Shown: one piece after another, positions 36,753 to 45,964 of the stretch
Layout of the letters: each line of letters opens with the position of its first letter
How positions within the stretch are numbered: position 1 is the stretch's first letter
Assembly (NCBI RefSeq): GCF_002355735.1
Contig: NZ_AP014879.1
Location: 1,116,001-1,180,000 of the forward strand
DNA: 64,000 nucleotides
Source of the DNA: Sulfuricaulis limicola
GTDB lineage: Bacteria > Pseudomonadota > Gammaproteobacteria > Acidiferrobacterales > Sulfurifustaceae
Reading direction: 5' to 3'
Program-made: the position numbers and the translations under genes
Notes under the pieces: model-generated
What the model was told of the DNA's origin: nothing
Seen by the model: the letters and a program-made list of their open reading frames with translations, nothing else
Databases searched by the model: none

Positions 36753-37169
36753 ATGGAAACCTGTCCGCTGTGTCATCCCACGAATGAAACCGTCCTGTGG
36801 CAGGATGAGCGTTGTCGCGTGATCCTGGTCGATGACGCCGATTATCCCGGCTTCTGCCGCGTGATCTGGAGCGGGCATGTGAAGGAGATGACCGATCTCA
36901 CGGAGCCGGAGCAGGTGCGGCTGATGGCCGTGGTTTTCTCGGTGGAAAAGGTCCTGAAGGAAGTACTGCGACCTGACAAAATAAATCTGGCTTCATTGGG
37001 GAACCAGGTGCCGCATCTGCACTGGCACGTCATTCCACGCTTTGCCGATGATGCGCACTTTCCTGATCCGGTGTGGGCCGCACGCAGGCGCAACGTCCGT
37101 GCCGCGTCCGTGGACCGTTCGAGGTTGATCGAACAGCTCAAGCGTTGCCTGGGCGACAGTCTTGGTTGA
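36753..37169 (+). CDS. HIT-family hydrolase
   Basis: A 138-residue histidine-triad protein with N-terminal CPLCHP, a possible zinc knuckle, and the catalytic triad motif VPHLHWHVIPRF. HIT enzymes hydrolyse dinucleoside polyphosphates or AMP adducts; the substrate cannot be told from sequence. It starts 12 bases after a palindromic repeat. Confidence 0.92.
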   Translation: METCPLCHPTNETVLWQDERCRVILVDDADYPGFCRVIWSGHVKEMTDLTEPEQVRLMAVVFSVEKVLKEVLRPDKINLASLGNQVPHLHWHVIPRFADDAHFPDPVWAARRRNVRAASVDRSRLIEQLKRCLGDSLG

Positions 37170-37182
37170 GACGGACAGCGCC

Positions 37183-37440
37183 ATGGGACGGAAAATGTTC
37201 GTCGCGTTTGTGTCATGGATGATGTTCGCCTTCGCTTTCCTGTATTCCATCATCGTGACGGTGGCCTGGTGGAAAGGCGAGTTGGCAGCCGGCCCTTGGG
37301 AATGGCTGTGGATCGGCCTGCTGCCGGTATGGGTGTTCGTGTATTTCCGCTATTATTCGATTTTCCGCCCGGGCTGTCGTGCCTGTCTCCCGCCGGAGGA
37401 CAAACCAACCGGGCAGCGCCTGGGACCGAGGGCACCATGA
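37183..37440 (+). CDS. small membrane protein
   Basis: An 85-residue protein with two predicted membrane helices (FVAFVSWMMFAFAFLYSIIV and WEWLWIGLLPVWVFVYF) and a polar tail. It starts 13 bases after the HIT gene, and its stop overlaps the next start (ATGA). Family not recognised. Confidence 0.75.
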   Translation: MGRKMFVAFVSWMMFAFAFLYSIIVTVAWWKGELAAGPWEWLWIGLLPVWVFVYFRYYSIFRPGCRACLPPEDKPTGQRLGPRAP

Positions 37441-37793
37441 ATACACCGCTGACAGCAGATAGCAAGCCACAAGCCGATCTTCAGCGCCTGAAAAACGTCA
37501 GCATTGCGGTGTACGCTCTGCAGGCTGCCACCTTTGTGCTTCCCATCACCTATTTCGTGGCCATCATCATCAGCTACATCAAGCGCGATGACGCGCAGGG
37601 CACCTGGCTCGAGTCGCATTTCCGCTGGCAGATACGCACCTTCTGGTTCACGCTGCTGTGGATCGTGCTGGGCGGCCTGACATTCGTCATCGTCATCGGC
37701 TGGTTCATTCTCTGCGCCAATGCCCTGTGGTTCATCTACCGCATCGCCAAGGGCTGGCTGAACCTGATCGATGACAAGCCGATGCCGGTCTGA
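37437..37793 (+). CDS. DUF4870-like membrane protein
   Basis: A 118-residue inner-membrane protein of the small family with LESHFRWQIRTFWFTLLW and WFIYRIAKGWLNLID, which has three to four helices and unknown function. ATG 37437 overlaps the previous stop, indicating translational coupling. Confidence 0.85.
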   Translation: MNTPLTADSKPQADLQRLKNVSIAVYALQAATFVLPITYFVAIIISYIKRDDAQGTWLESHFRWQIRTFWFTLLWIVLGGLTFVIVIGWFILCANALWFIYRIAKGWLNLIDDKPMPV

Positions 37794-37849
37794 GGCCGTT
37801 TCCGGCCCGCGTCATTGATTTCTCCCCGCATCTCCCCGGCAATATTGAT

Positions 37850-38521
37850 GTGAATATTCTCGCCCTGGATACCTCCACCGAAGCCTGTTCCGTCGCAATC
37901 TTGACGGACGGCGCCGTGGCGGAACGTTTCGAATACGGCAACCAGCACTCCGAACGCCTCCTCGCCATGGTGGACGGGTTGCTGGCAGAAACCGGCCTTG
38001 CTCTGACGCAGTTCGATGCGATCGCCTTCGGCCGTGGCCCGGGATCGTTCACGGGCCTGCGTATCGGCGCGGGCGTGGCCCAGGGCCTTGCCTTCGGCGT
38101 GGACATCCCGGTAACGCCAATCTCGTCGCTGGCGGCGCTGGCGCAGGGCGTGGACGCGCCACGGGTGCTGGCGGCCTTCGATGCGCGCATGAATCAGGTA
38201 TACAGCGCCGCCTATGCGAGAAACCCGCAGGGCATTGTCGAGCTGGTCGGCGCTGAAAGCGTGGCGGTGCCGTCCGAAGTGCCATTACCCGGAGGCAATG
38301 GATGGATCGGCGCCGGCAACGGCTGGGATCAGTATCATGCCGTTTTGCTGGAACATCTGAAGGAGCATGTCAGTAACTGGCACGAGCAGGCTTACCCGCA
38401 TGCACGCGACGTAGGCCGGCTGGGAGCCGCGACGGTTCAGGCAGGCAAGGCCATATCCGCGGAACTGGCGCTGCCGGTGTATGTGCGTGACGACATAGCG
38501 GTGAAGCAGGTCAAACCCTGA
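37850..38521 (+). CDS. tsaB: tRNA threonylcarbamoyladenosine biosynthesis protein TsaB
   Basis: A 223-residue ASKHA-fold protein that partners TsaD in t6A37 synthesis: MNILALDTSTEACSVAI, HSERLLAMVDGLL, FGRGPGSFTGLRIGAGVAQGLAFG and a degenerate catalytic core, as expected for TsaB. It starts with GTG. It faces ppsR tail to tail. Confidence 0.95.
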   Translation: MNILALDTSTEACSVAILTDGAVAERFEYGNQHSERLLAMVDGLLAETGLALTQFDAIAFGRGPGSFTGLRIGAGVAQGLAFGVDIPVTPISSLAALAQGVDAPRVLAAFDARMNQVYSAAYARNPQGIVELVGAESVAVPSEVPLPGGNGWIGAGNGWDQYHAVLLEHLKEHVSNWHEQAYPHARDVGRLGAATVQAGKAISAELALPVYVRDDIAVKQVKP

Positions 38522-38530
38522 GCGCGTTCT

Positions 38531-39367
38531 CTAGGTTTTTACACGCTTGATCAGCCCCGTGCCATACAGGATCGAGATGGCGATTTCCTCGATGGACATC
38601 GAGCTGGTGTCGAGGATGGGGATATGCGCTTGCCGCAGCAGGGCCTCGGCGGCGCGGATTTCGCCTTGGCAGTTTTCCAGCGAGGCATAACGGCTCTCCG
38701 GTTTGCGTTCGTGGCGGATTTTTGCCAGCCGTTCCGGCTGGATCGTCAGGCCATGCAGCTTGGCGCGCTGCGGCTGCAGCGGTTTCGGCAGTGCCAGTTC
38801 GTTGAAATCATCGGGCGTCAGCGGGTAATTGGCGGCGCAAATGCCGTACTGCATCGCCAGGTATAGACAGGTGGGCGTTTTGCCGGTGCGCGACACGCCG
38901 ACCAGGATCACGTCGGCCCGGTCGTAGTTGGCGGTATGCATGCCGTCGTCATGCGACAGCGTGTAGTTCAACGCGTCCATGCGCTTCTGGTAGACCAGTT
39001 CATCGCCAATGCCGTGACTGAGGCCGAGGGCATGGGTGGATTCCTGCCCCAGCTCCGTCTCGAGACGCCGGATGAAGTCCGCGAACAGGTCGATGATCAG
39101 GGCCCTGTCGGACGCCAGCGCCGCGCGCACCTCCTCGTTGATCAGGGTGCTGAATACAATCGGCGGCCGATCCTCCTTCTGCGCGGTGTCATGGATCTTC
39201 GCGAGCACCGATTTCGCCTTGTCCACGGAATCCACGAAGGGAAAGGTACGCTTGAGGAACTCGATGCCGGGGAACTGCGTCAGCAGCGTTTTGCCCAGCA
39301 GCTCGGCGGTGATGCCGGTGCGGTCAGAGACGAAAAACACGGTACGCTGGGATTTGGCGGTCGTCAT
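38531..39367 (-). CDS. ppsR: PEP synthetase regulatory kinase/pyrophosphorylase (DUF299)
   Basis: A 278-residue bifunctional enzyme that phosphorylates and dephosphorylates PEP synthetase using ADP and phosphate. It has the N-terminal VFFVSDRTGITAELLGKTLL, the P-loop VGVSRTGKTPTCLYLA and SRYASLENCQGEIRAAEALL near the C-terminus. ppsA itself is not in the window. Full length compared with E. coli PpsR. Confidence 0.96.
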   Translation of the reverse strand: MTTAKSQRTVFFVSDRTGITAELLGKTLLTQFPGIEFLKRTFPFVDSVDKAKSVLAKIHDTAQKEDRPPIVFSTLINEEVRAALASDRALIIDLFADFIRRLETELGQESTHALGLSHGIGDELVYQKRMDALNYTLSHDDGMHTANYDRADVILVGVSRTGKTPTCLYLAMQYGICAANYPLTPDDFNELALPKPLQPQRAKLHGLTIQPERLAKIRHERKPESRYASLENCQGEIRAAEALLRQAHIPILDTSSMSIEEIAISILYGTGLIKRVKT

Positions 39368-39397
39368 GCCTGTGCGATTGTAGTCTTGTTGCGGCGG

Positions 39398-40345
39398 TCA
39401 GACGACCCGGTTCCGCGGTGCGCCGCGGACGAAGGCCTCGATGTTGTCGATCAGCTGATCCGCCATGATCTGCATGGCGTTGCGGCTGGCCCAGGCGACA
39501 TGCGGCGTCAGGATGAAGTTGGGCAGACGCAGGTCCAGCAGCGGATTGCCGGCGCGCGGCGGTTCCGTGGTCAGCACATCGAATCCCGCTCCGCCGATCA
39601 CGCCTTGCTGGAGCGCCTCGACCAGCGCCGCTTCATCCACCAGGCCGCCGCGGGCGGTGTTAATGAGCAGGGCGTGACGGCGCATTTTCCGGAACTCCGG
39701 TGCCCCGATCAGGTTCTGCGTGGCGGGCGTGAGCGGGCAGTGCAGGGTGATCACGTCACTCTCCGCCAGGACCGTTTCGAAGGACGTATAACCGGGCCGG
39801 GTTAGCGCGGCGCCTTTGTGTTCGGAGATGAGCACGCGCATGCCGAAGGCCGCGCCCAGTTTTGCCGTGGCCTGGCCCAGTGCCCCGTTGCCTATCACGC
39901 CCAGCGTGCCGCCGTGCAAATCCAGGATGGGGCGGGTGAACAGGCAGAACTGCTCGGCCTTCTGCCACAGCCCGCCGGCCACGTCCTCGCGATAACCGAC
40001 CAGATTGCGTCGCAACGCCAGCACCATGGCGAAAACATGCTCCGGCACGGTGTGCATGGCGTAATTCCGGATATTGGAAACGACGATGCCATGCGCGCGA
40101 CAATAATCGAGGTCAACATTATTGGTTCCCGTCGCGCACACGGCGATCATCTTGAGATCCTTGAGCAGCGCGAGACTGGCGGCCATGAGCGGGACCTTGT
40201 TGCTGATGGCGATGCTCGCGTTGTTCAGGCGCTCGCTGACCTGCGACACCGAGGTGGCGGGATAATCCCGCCACTCGTGCGCAAAACCGGGCCGGCGTAC
40301 GTCGGCCTGGATGCTGTCGCGGTCGAGAAAGACGATGCGTTCCAC
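39398..40345 (-). CDS. D-isomer-specific 2-hydroxyacid dehydrogenase
   Basis: A 315-residue NAD-dependent dehydrogenase of the glycerate/hydroxypyruvate type. The Rossmann motif GVIGNGALGQATAKLGAAFG is followed by catalytic Arg in LLINTARGGLVDE, Glu in VLTTEPPRAGNPLL and His in ILTPHVAWAS. The substrate (hydroxypyruvate, glyoxylate or another 2-oxoacid) cannot be fixed. The start is GTG at 40345. It lies 24 bases downstream of corB on the same strand. Confidence 0.93.
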   Translation of the reverse strand: MERIVFLDRDSIQADVRRPGFAHEWRDYPATSVSQVSERLNNASIAISNKVPLMAASLALLKDLKMIAVCATGTNNVDLDYCRAHGIVVSNIRNYAMHTVPEHVFAMVLALRRNLVGYREDVAGGLWQKAEQFCLFTRPILDLHGGTLGVIGNGALGQATAKLGAAFGMRVLISEHKGAALTRPGYTSFETVLAESDVITLHCPLTPATQNLIGAPEFRKMRRHALLINTARGGLVDEAALVEALQQGVIGGAGFDVLTTEPPRAGNPLLDLRLPNFILTPHVAWASRNAMQIMADQLIDNIEAFVRGAPRNRVV

Positions 40346-40369
40346 GGGCTCGGCGGTTAAACGTTGCGG

Positions 40370-41668
40370 TTATTCGGACGAGGCCGGGGTTGATTCGGAC
40401 ACGGTTTCAGCGGCCGGTCGCACCCGCGCGACCTCGATCGCAGTGCCGCGGGTGCGCAGGATTTCCACCAGGTAGCCGTGGATCATCAGGCTGGTGCCGG
40501 GTGCCGGGATGTCTTCCAGGTATTCCACGATCAGTCCGTTCAGGGTACGGGAATCGTCGGTGGGCAGTTTCCAGTCGAGCTGCCGGTTCAGGTCGCGCAG
40601 GCTGACGGTGCCGCGGATGAGATAGCTGCCGTCGCTCTGAGGAGTTACATCTTCGATCCGGCCCATGGTGTGGGCGGTGAAATCGCCGACGATCTCTTCG
40701 AGGATCTCGTCCAGCGTGACCAGCCCCTGGATATCGCCGTATTCGTCTACCACGAAACCGATGCGGCGTTTCACCTGCCGGAAGTTGAGCAGTTGCGTCG
40801 TGAGCGTCGTGCCGGCGGGAATGAAGTAGGGCTCGACGATGGCCTGTTCCAGCGATTCCTTGTCGAGCTTGCCCTCGCGCATCAGGTTCAGCACCCGGCG
40901 CACATGGATCATGCCGCTGACGTTGTCGAGGCTGCCGCGGTAGACCGGCAGCCGGGTGTAGCGACTGCCGGTGAGCTGGGTCACGATTTCATCCCATTCC
41001 GTGTCGAGGTTGACGCCCTCGATTTTCCCGCGCGGCACCATGACGTCATCGACGCTGATCTTTTCCAGGTCGAGAATCGCCAGCAACATGTCCTGATGGC
41101 TTTCCGGAATCAGCACACCGGCCTCCATGATGATGGCGCGCAGCTCCTCCGGGCTCACCTGGTCGGCCGGTTTGGCCTGGATCCGCACTCCCACGAGACG
41201 CAACAGGCCGTTGGCCATGCCGTTGACCACCCACACCACCGGGTAGATGAGCCACAGCATCGGCCGCAACACGAAGGCGCTGGGCAAGGCGATACGCTCC
41301 GGATGCAGCGCGGCGAGCGTTTTCGGCGCCAAATCGGTGAGTATCAGGATCACCAGGGCGATGATGACGGTGGCAATGCCGACCGCGCCTTCATCCTCGC
41401 CCCAGAACCGGATGACGGTGACCGTGGTGAGCGCCGAGAACAGGGCATTGACCGTGTTGCTGCCGAGCAGAATCACGCCGATCAGACGGTCGGGGCGAGC
41501 CAGCAATCGTTCGGCGATGCGCGCGCCACGGCGGCCGGAGCCCGCGAGATGACGCAAGCGGTGGCGGTTGAGGCTCACCATCGCGATCTCGGCAGCCGAG
41601 AAAAAGGCGGAGAGGAATACCAGGAAGGCCAGCGCGCCGATCAGAACGCCGGTGGAGATGTCAGCCAA
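40370..41668 (-). CDS. corB: CNNM/CorB-type magnesium/cobalt transport protein (YfjD-like)
   Basis: A 432-residue membrane protein: an N-terminal DUF21/CNNM domain with four helices (FFSAAEIAMVSLNRHRLRHLA, LLGSNTVNALFSAL, LTDLAPKTLAALHPERIALPS), a CBS pair (about 205-330) and a C-terminal CorC_HlyC domain (about 345-420). The N-terminus closely parallels E. coli YfjD/CorB. In enterobacteria and many relatives this gene adjoins ypjD next to ffh; here about 11.6 kb of transporter genes separate them. Confidence 0.93.
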   Translation of the reverse strand: MADISTGVLIGALAFLVFLSAFFSAAEIAMVSLNRHRLRHLAGSGRRGARIAERLLARPDRLIGVILLGSNTVNALFSALTTVTVIRFWGEDEGAVGIATVIIALVILILTDLAPKTLAALHPERIALPSAFVLRPMLWLIYPVVWVVNGMANGLLRLVGVRIQAKPADQVSPEELRAIIMEAGVLIPESHQDMLLAILDLEKISVDDVMVPRGKIEGVNLDTEWDEIVTQLTGSRYTRLPVYRGSLDNVSGMIHVRRVLNLMREGKLDKESLEQAIVEPYFIPAGTTLTTQLLNFRQVKRRIGFVVDEYGDIQGLVTLDEILEEIVGDFTAHTMGRIEDVTPQSDGSYLIRGTVSLRDLNRQLDWKLPTDDSRTLNGLIVEYLEDIPAPGTSLMIHGYLVEILRTRGTAIEVARVRPAAETVSESTPASSE

Positions 41669-41758
41669 GGACTGTATGCCTCGTCAACATGCGGAAAAAC
41701 GATACTAGCATCATTGTCATGTCTTCCCTAATTCAACGCCAGATAAAGGAATTTTCGA

Positions 41759-41806
41759 TTATTTTAACGGTGTTATCCTGCGCGCGATATTGGGCGGACA
41801 ATCCAT
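41759..41806 (-). pseudogene. orphaned C-terminal tail of a SulP protein
   Basis: Downstream of the SulP stop, in another frame, the minus strand encodes MDCPPNIARRITPLK and a stop. The neighbouring SulP paralogue ends VDCPLNIVCQVTPSK and a stop. The match places a frameshift near 41827 that shortened the first SulP protein. Confidence 0.7.
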
Positions 41807-41826
41807 GCCGGCATGCGTATATGTAT

Positions 41827-43587
41827 TTACGCGGGTGTCTGGGGCGTGGCGCGTGCTCCATCGGAATCCAGCTCGGCGCGCGCAAGGCGTTGCGTGATTT
41901 CCTTCAGCGCCACATCCTCCGAGGCAAAGATGTTGTCCCGGCCGATCCTGTCGATCAATCCGGTTCGCTGCATGACGTCGATCACGTTGCCCTTGATGCT
42001 GCAGAAGACCAGCTCGATTTTGTTCTGGCTCAGCCGGTCCAGAAGATTTCTCAGCATTTCCACGCCCGAGGCGTCGAGTCCGTTGATTCCGCTGCCCACC
42101 ACCAGAATGTATTTCAGGTCCGGATCGTTGCTGACAAGATACAGCGTGGACTCCTCGAAATAGTTTACGTTGGCGAAGTAAAGCTGGCCGTCGAAGCGGA
42201 TCGCCGTCACCTGGGGGTGCAGTTTCGGCAGATTGAACCGCTCGGCGTTCCGCAGCATTCCGTCCTTGTCGAGACCCAGCAACACGATGCGCGGCTTCAT
42301 GGTGCGGAAAAGAAACAGCGCCAGGGACAGGAGGATGCCGGTGAGAATGCCGTTCTGGATGTTCGGGGCGAACACCAGGGTGGCGATGAAAGTGATGATC
42401 GCGGCAATGCCGTCCTGTTTGCCGGCGACCCATGACTCCTTGATGGTCTTGAAGCTGATGAGGCCGATAACCGCCATCATGATGATGGCTGCCAGTACCG
42501 GTTTGGGCAGGTGGTGCAGCAATGGCGTGAAGAACAGCAGCGTCAGCAACACGGCGATCGCCGAGAATATCGAGGACATCCCGGTCCTGGCTCCGGCGGC
42601 GAGATTGAGTGCCGAACGCGAAAACGAACCGCTCACCGGCATGGCGTGGCTGAATGCCGCCGCGACTTTCGCCAGACCCTGGCCGATCAATTCCTGGTTT
42701 TCGTCCCATTGAGTGCGGGTCTTGATGGCGATGATTTTGGAGCTCGACATGGCTTCCATGAAACTGATGAGCGCAATCACGAACGCCGTCGGGAGCATGT
42801 GCATGCTCGCTTTCCAGTCCACCGGCGGTATGCTGATGCCGGGGAGACCCTGGGGAATGGCGCCGACGATGCGGCCACCGAGCTCCTCGAAGCCGATGGC
42901 GTAACTGATGTAGGTGGTCAGTGCCACCGTGATAAGCACGCCCGGGAGTCTGGGCGCGAATTTCTTCATCAGCGCCATCAGCGCGAGCGAGCCGAGGCCG
43001 AAGAACAGCGATTCGACGTGCATGGCGTCGAGGTTTTCAATGACATGCAGGATGTCGGTCATGAAATGCTGGCTGTTTTTCAGCGGCAGGCCGACCATGG
43101 CGGGGAGCTGCGCCAGACCAATGATGATGGCGGCGGCGTTGATGAAACCGCGCAACACCGGGTAGGACAGAAAATTGAGCAGCACGCCCATGCGCGCCAC
43201 CCCCATGCCGATCTGGACCAGGCCGGACAGCAGCGCCATCAGGATGACATAGGCATAAAACTGTTGTGTTCCGTAGGTGGCGAGCGGCATGATGCTTGCC
43301 GCGGTAAGCAGCGATGTCATGGCTACCGGCCCGGTGGACAACAGCATCGACGAACCGAAAAGCACGCCGATGATCACCGGTATGAGTGCCGCGTACAGCC
43401 CGTAATAGGCCGGCACACCGGACAATTGCGCGTAGGCCAGGGATTGCGGTATGGCGACGAGCGCCACCGTCAGACCTGCGATCAGGTCGTCCTTCAGCGT
43501 ATGCCGGTTGACCTGCGGCCACCAGTGCAGGAACGGAAAAAGACGCTGCCAAATGGAGTTTTGATTCTGAGCGGCAAGCTGGTTCAT
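41827..43587 (-). CDS. SulP-family anion permease with STAS domain
   Basis: A 586-residue inner-membrane transporter of the SLC26/SulP family: LIAGLTVALVAIPQSLAYAQLSGVPAYYGLYAALIP, about 12-14 helices, the SGSFSRSALNLAAGARTG block and a C-terminal cytoplasmic STAS domain (about 445-560; FDGQLYFANVNYFEE, GINGLDASGVEMLRNL). Substrates could be sulfate, bicarbonate or another anion. It is one of three SulP proteins in 12 kb. Its C-terminus seems truncated by a frameshift relative to the upstream paralogue. Confidence 0.93.
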   Translation of the reverse strand: MNQLAAQNQNSIWQRLFPFLHWWPQVNRHTLKDDLIAGLTVALVAIPQSLAYAQLSGVPAYYGLYAALIPVIIGVLFGSSMLLSTGPVAMTSLLTAASIMPLATYGTQQFYAYVILMALLSGLVQIGMGVARMGVLLNFLSYPVLRGFINAAAIIIGLAQLPAMVGLPLKNSQHFMTDILHVIENLDAMHVESLFFGLGSLALMALMKKFAPRLPGVLITVALTTYISYAIGFEELGGRIVGAIPQGLPGISIPPVDWKASMHMLPTAFVIALISFMEAMSSSKIIAIKTRTQWDENQELIGQGLAKVAAAFSHAMPVSGSFSRSALNLAAGARTGMSSIFSAIAVLLTLLFFTPLLHHLPKPVLAAIIMMAVIGLISFKTIKESWVAGKQDGIAAIITFIATLVFAPNIQNGILTGILLSLALFLFRTMKPRIVLLGLDKDGMLRNAERFNLPKLHPQVTAIRFDGQLYFANVNYFEESTLYLVSNDPDLKYILVVGSGINGLDASGVEMLRNLLDRLSQNKIELVFCSIKGNVIDVMQRTGLIDRIGRDNIFASEDVALKEITQRLARAELDSDGARATPQTPA

Positions 43588-43730
43588 GGCGGGTATTGGT
43601 TAGCAGATTCGTTTTTAAAAGATGGTCTTATATGGCTCGCCGGCGCGGAAAATCCGAGTCGATGCACCAGACAACCCGTCGGCGGGGGAACGGCGTTGAT
43701 TGGCCGTGCACCGCGCAGTCCGAGACGCAA

Positions 43731-45890
43731 TTATTTCGACGGTGTCACCTGACAGACGATATTGAGCGGGCAATCGACCTCATGGTTGTTGCCGAGTTTC
43801 TTCCAGACGTGATCCAGCGCCTGTTCTTCCGTGCGGAAAAAGCGTTCGGCGCCGAGACTTTGATAAAGACCGGTGCGCTGGAACACGTCCATCACCTGTT
43901 TTTTCAGGCCGGCGAACAGAATCTCGATACCGGCCGCATGCAGCCGCTCGCCCAGGTGCGAGAGCATCTCCTCGCCCGTGGCGTCGACCTGGTTGATGCC
44001 GTCGGCCAGCACGATCACGTATTTGAGTTCCGGTCTGGTGGCGACGCGCTCCTGGATCTTGTCCTCGAAATAGCTGGTATTGGCGAAGTAGAGCGAACCG
44101 TCGAAGCGGATCATGGTGATGTTCTTGCAGGTGTCGAGGCCGAACATCTCGGCGTCGCGCAGGGTGCCATCAGGGTGCCGCGCCAGCACCGCCACGCGCG
44201 GCTGCATGGTGCGGTACAGATAAAGAATCAGGGCGAGGCCGGCGCCGATCAGGATGCCCTTGTCGAGATGCGGGGCGAATGCCAGCGTCAGCACGAACGA
44301 AACAATGGCGACGATGCCGTCCTGGCGCTGCGCCTTCCAGGCATGCTGGACGGCCTTGACGTTGATCAGGCCGACCACGGCCATCATGATTACCGCCGCC
44401 AGGGTCGCCTGCGGCAGGTGATACAGCAGCGGCGTCAGCCACAGCAGGGTGATGATGACGATGGCGCTGGTTACCACGGACGAAAATCCGGTCACGGCGC
44501 CGGCATTGATGTTGACCGCGGAGCGCGAGAACGAGCCGGAAGTGGGGTAACTCAGCGAAAGACTGCCGGCGATGTTGGCCAGCCCCTGACCGATCAGCTC
44601 CTGGTTGGCGTCGAGTTTCTGGCGGGTCTTGGTGGCCATGGCCTTGGCGATCGAGATCGCTTCCATGAAGCCGAGCAGCGAGATGGTGATTCCCGCGGAG
44701 AGCAGCTGCAACATAACGCCGACGTCAAACTTCGGCAGTGCCAGGGACGGCAGACCCTTGGGAACGGTGGCGACCACGTTGCCGCCGCCGTTCATGACGA
44801 GTTGCTCGCCGTCCACGCTGCGTATGCGCCACAGGCGCCCATCGCTTTCGGCGCCTTCCGGCACGTGGCCACGCAGGTAGAACGTGCCTGTGGCGCCATC
44901 GGGCTGCGGGACATGGTCGAAACGGGTTTTCTTGATTTCCTCGACGTCGGCTTTGACGGTCTTGATGCGGCGTTCGCGTTTCAGTTTGAGGGTGTCAAAC
45001 ATGTGCTGGGCGAGCAGGGTTCGCGAGTCGTCGGTGCCATACTTTTTATGTGCCTCCTGGTAGGTTTTTTCCGCATCGGCAATCGCCTTGTCGAGTTCCG
45101 GAATTTCGCGCTTGAGGGTGATCTCATCGCGCACCACCTCTTGCACGGACTTGTTCCCGATCTGGCTGAGCGTCACCGTCTCCAGGTGCTCGAAGTGGAT
45201 CAGCCAGGAAAGGGCTGTGGTGATGGCCACGGCGATGAGCACGTTGGGAATGCGCGGATTGAGGCGCCGCAGCAGGATCATGATGGCGAAGGCGCCCGCG
45301 GCAATGAAGAACGTGGGCCAGTGTATCTGCGTGGGGACAGCGGCAATGGTGTTCCACACGGTTTCGTAATGGTGCTCGGCCTTGTCGGCGCGCACGCCGA
45401 AGATCTTGTCGAGTTGCGAGGTGGCGATGATGATCGCCGCAGCGTTGGTGAAACCGATGATCACCGGGTGCGACAGGAAGTTGACCACCACGCCAAGCCG
45501 CAACAGCCCGAGACTCATCTGAAACAGGCCGACGATCAGGGACAGGGTGATGGCATAAGCCACGTACCCCGGGCTGCCGCTGGCTGCGATGGGTTCCAGC
45601 GCCGCGGCCGTGAGCAGCGAGACCACCGCCACCGGTCCGGTGGCGAGTTGACGCGAGGAGCCGAACAACGCGGCGACCATGGGCGGGAGAAATGCAGCAT
45701 ACAGTCCATAATAAGCCGGCATCCCGGCAAGTTGCGCATAGGCCATGGATTGCGGGACCAGCACCAGCGCCACGGTGATTCCGGCAATCAGGTCGGCACG
45801 CAGCACCTGGCTGTTGCGGATCTCGCCGATCCAGGCCAGGAACGGCAGGAATCGTTGCAAGCTGGGTGGGGACCACAATTTATGGATCAT
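43731..45890 (-). CDS. SulP-family anion permease with coiled-coil insertion
   Basis: A 719-residue SulP transporter resembling the downstream copy in the membrane part (VPQSMAYAQLAGMPAYYGLY, SGSFSRSAVNINAGAVTG) and STAS domain (FDGSLYFANTSYFED). A segment of roughly 135 extra residues (about 236-375) between membrane helices contains a highly charged predicted coiled coil (EIPELDKAIADAEKTYQEAH, KLKRERRIKTVKADVEEIKK) and a beta-rich part. It ends in the CPLNIVCQVTPSK tail. It lies in the same orientation as the other SulP and the TSUP gene, so a shared transcript is likely. Confidence 0.92.
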   Translation of the reverse strand: MIHKLWSPPSLQRFLPFLAWIGEIRNSQVLRADLIAGITVALVLVPQSMAYAQLAGMPAYYGLYAAFLPPMVAALFGSSRQLATGPVAVVSLLTAAALEPIAASGSPGYVAYAITLSLIVGLFQMSLGLLRLGVVVNFLSHPVIIGFTNAAAIIIATSQLDKIFGVRADKAEHHYETVWNTIAAVPTQIHWPTFFIAAGAFAIMILLRRLNPRIPNVLIAVAITTALSWLIHFEHLETVTLSQIGNKSVQEVVRDEITLKREIPELDKAIADAEKTYQEAHKKYGTDDSRTLLAQHMFDTLKLKRERRIKTVKADVEEIKKTRFDHVPQPDGATGTFYLRGHVPEGAESDGRLWRIRSVDGEQLVMNGGGNVVATVPKGLPSLALPKFDVGVMLQLLSAGITISLLGFMEAISIAKAMATKTRQKLDANQELIGQGLANIAGSLSLSYPTSGSFSRSAVNINAGAVTGFSSVVTSAIVIITLLWLTPLLYHLPQATLAAVIMMAVVGLINVKAVQHAWKAQRQDGIVAIVSFVLTLAFAPHLDKGILIGAGLALILYLYRTMQPRVAVLARHPDGTLRDAEMFGLDTCKNITMIRFDGSLYFANTSYFEDKIQERVATRPELKYVIVLADGINQVDATGEEMLSHLGERLHAAGIEILFAGLKKQVMDVFQRTGLYQSLGAERFFRTEEQALDHVWKKLGNNHEVDCPLNIVCQVTPSK

Positions 45891-45964
45891 GCCAATTCTT
45901 TCACCGGTACGCGGTCCGTCGACATGATGGCAGGCGGTGGTGCTGGCTCATCTGGCCCTGATGC

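Noticed and set aside
39398-40345. Naming the dehydrogenase as hydroxypyruvate reductase because glyA is in the window
   Set aside because: glyA is 13 kb away with no operon link; the substrate cannot be read from the sequence.
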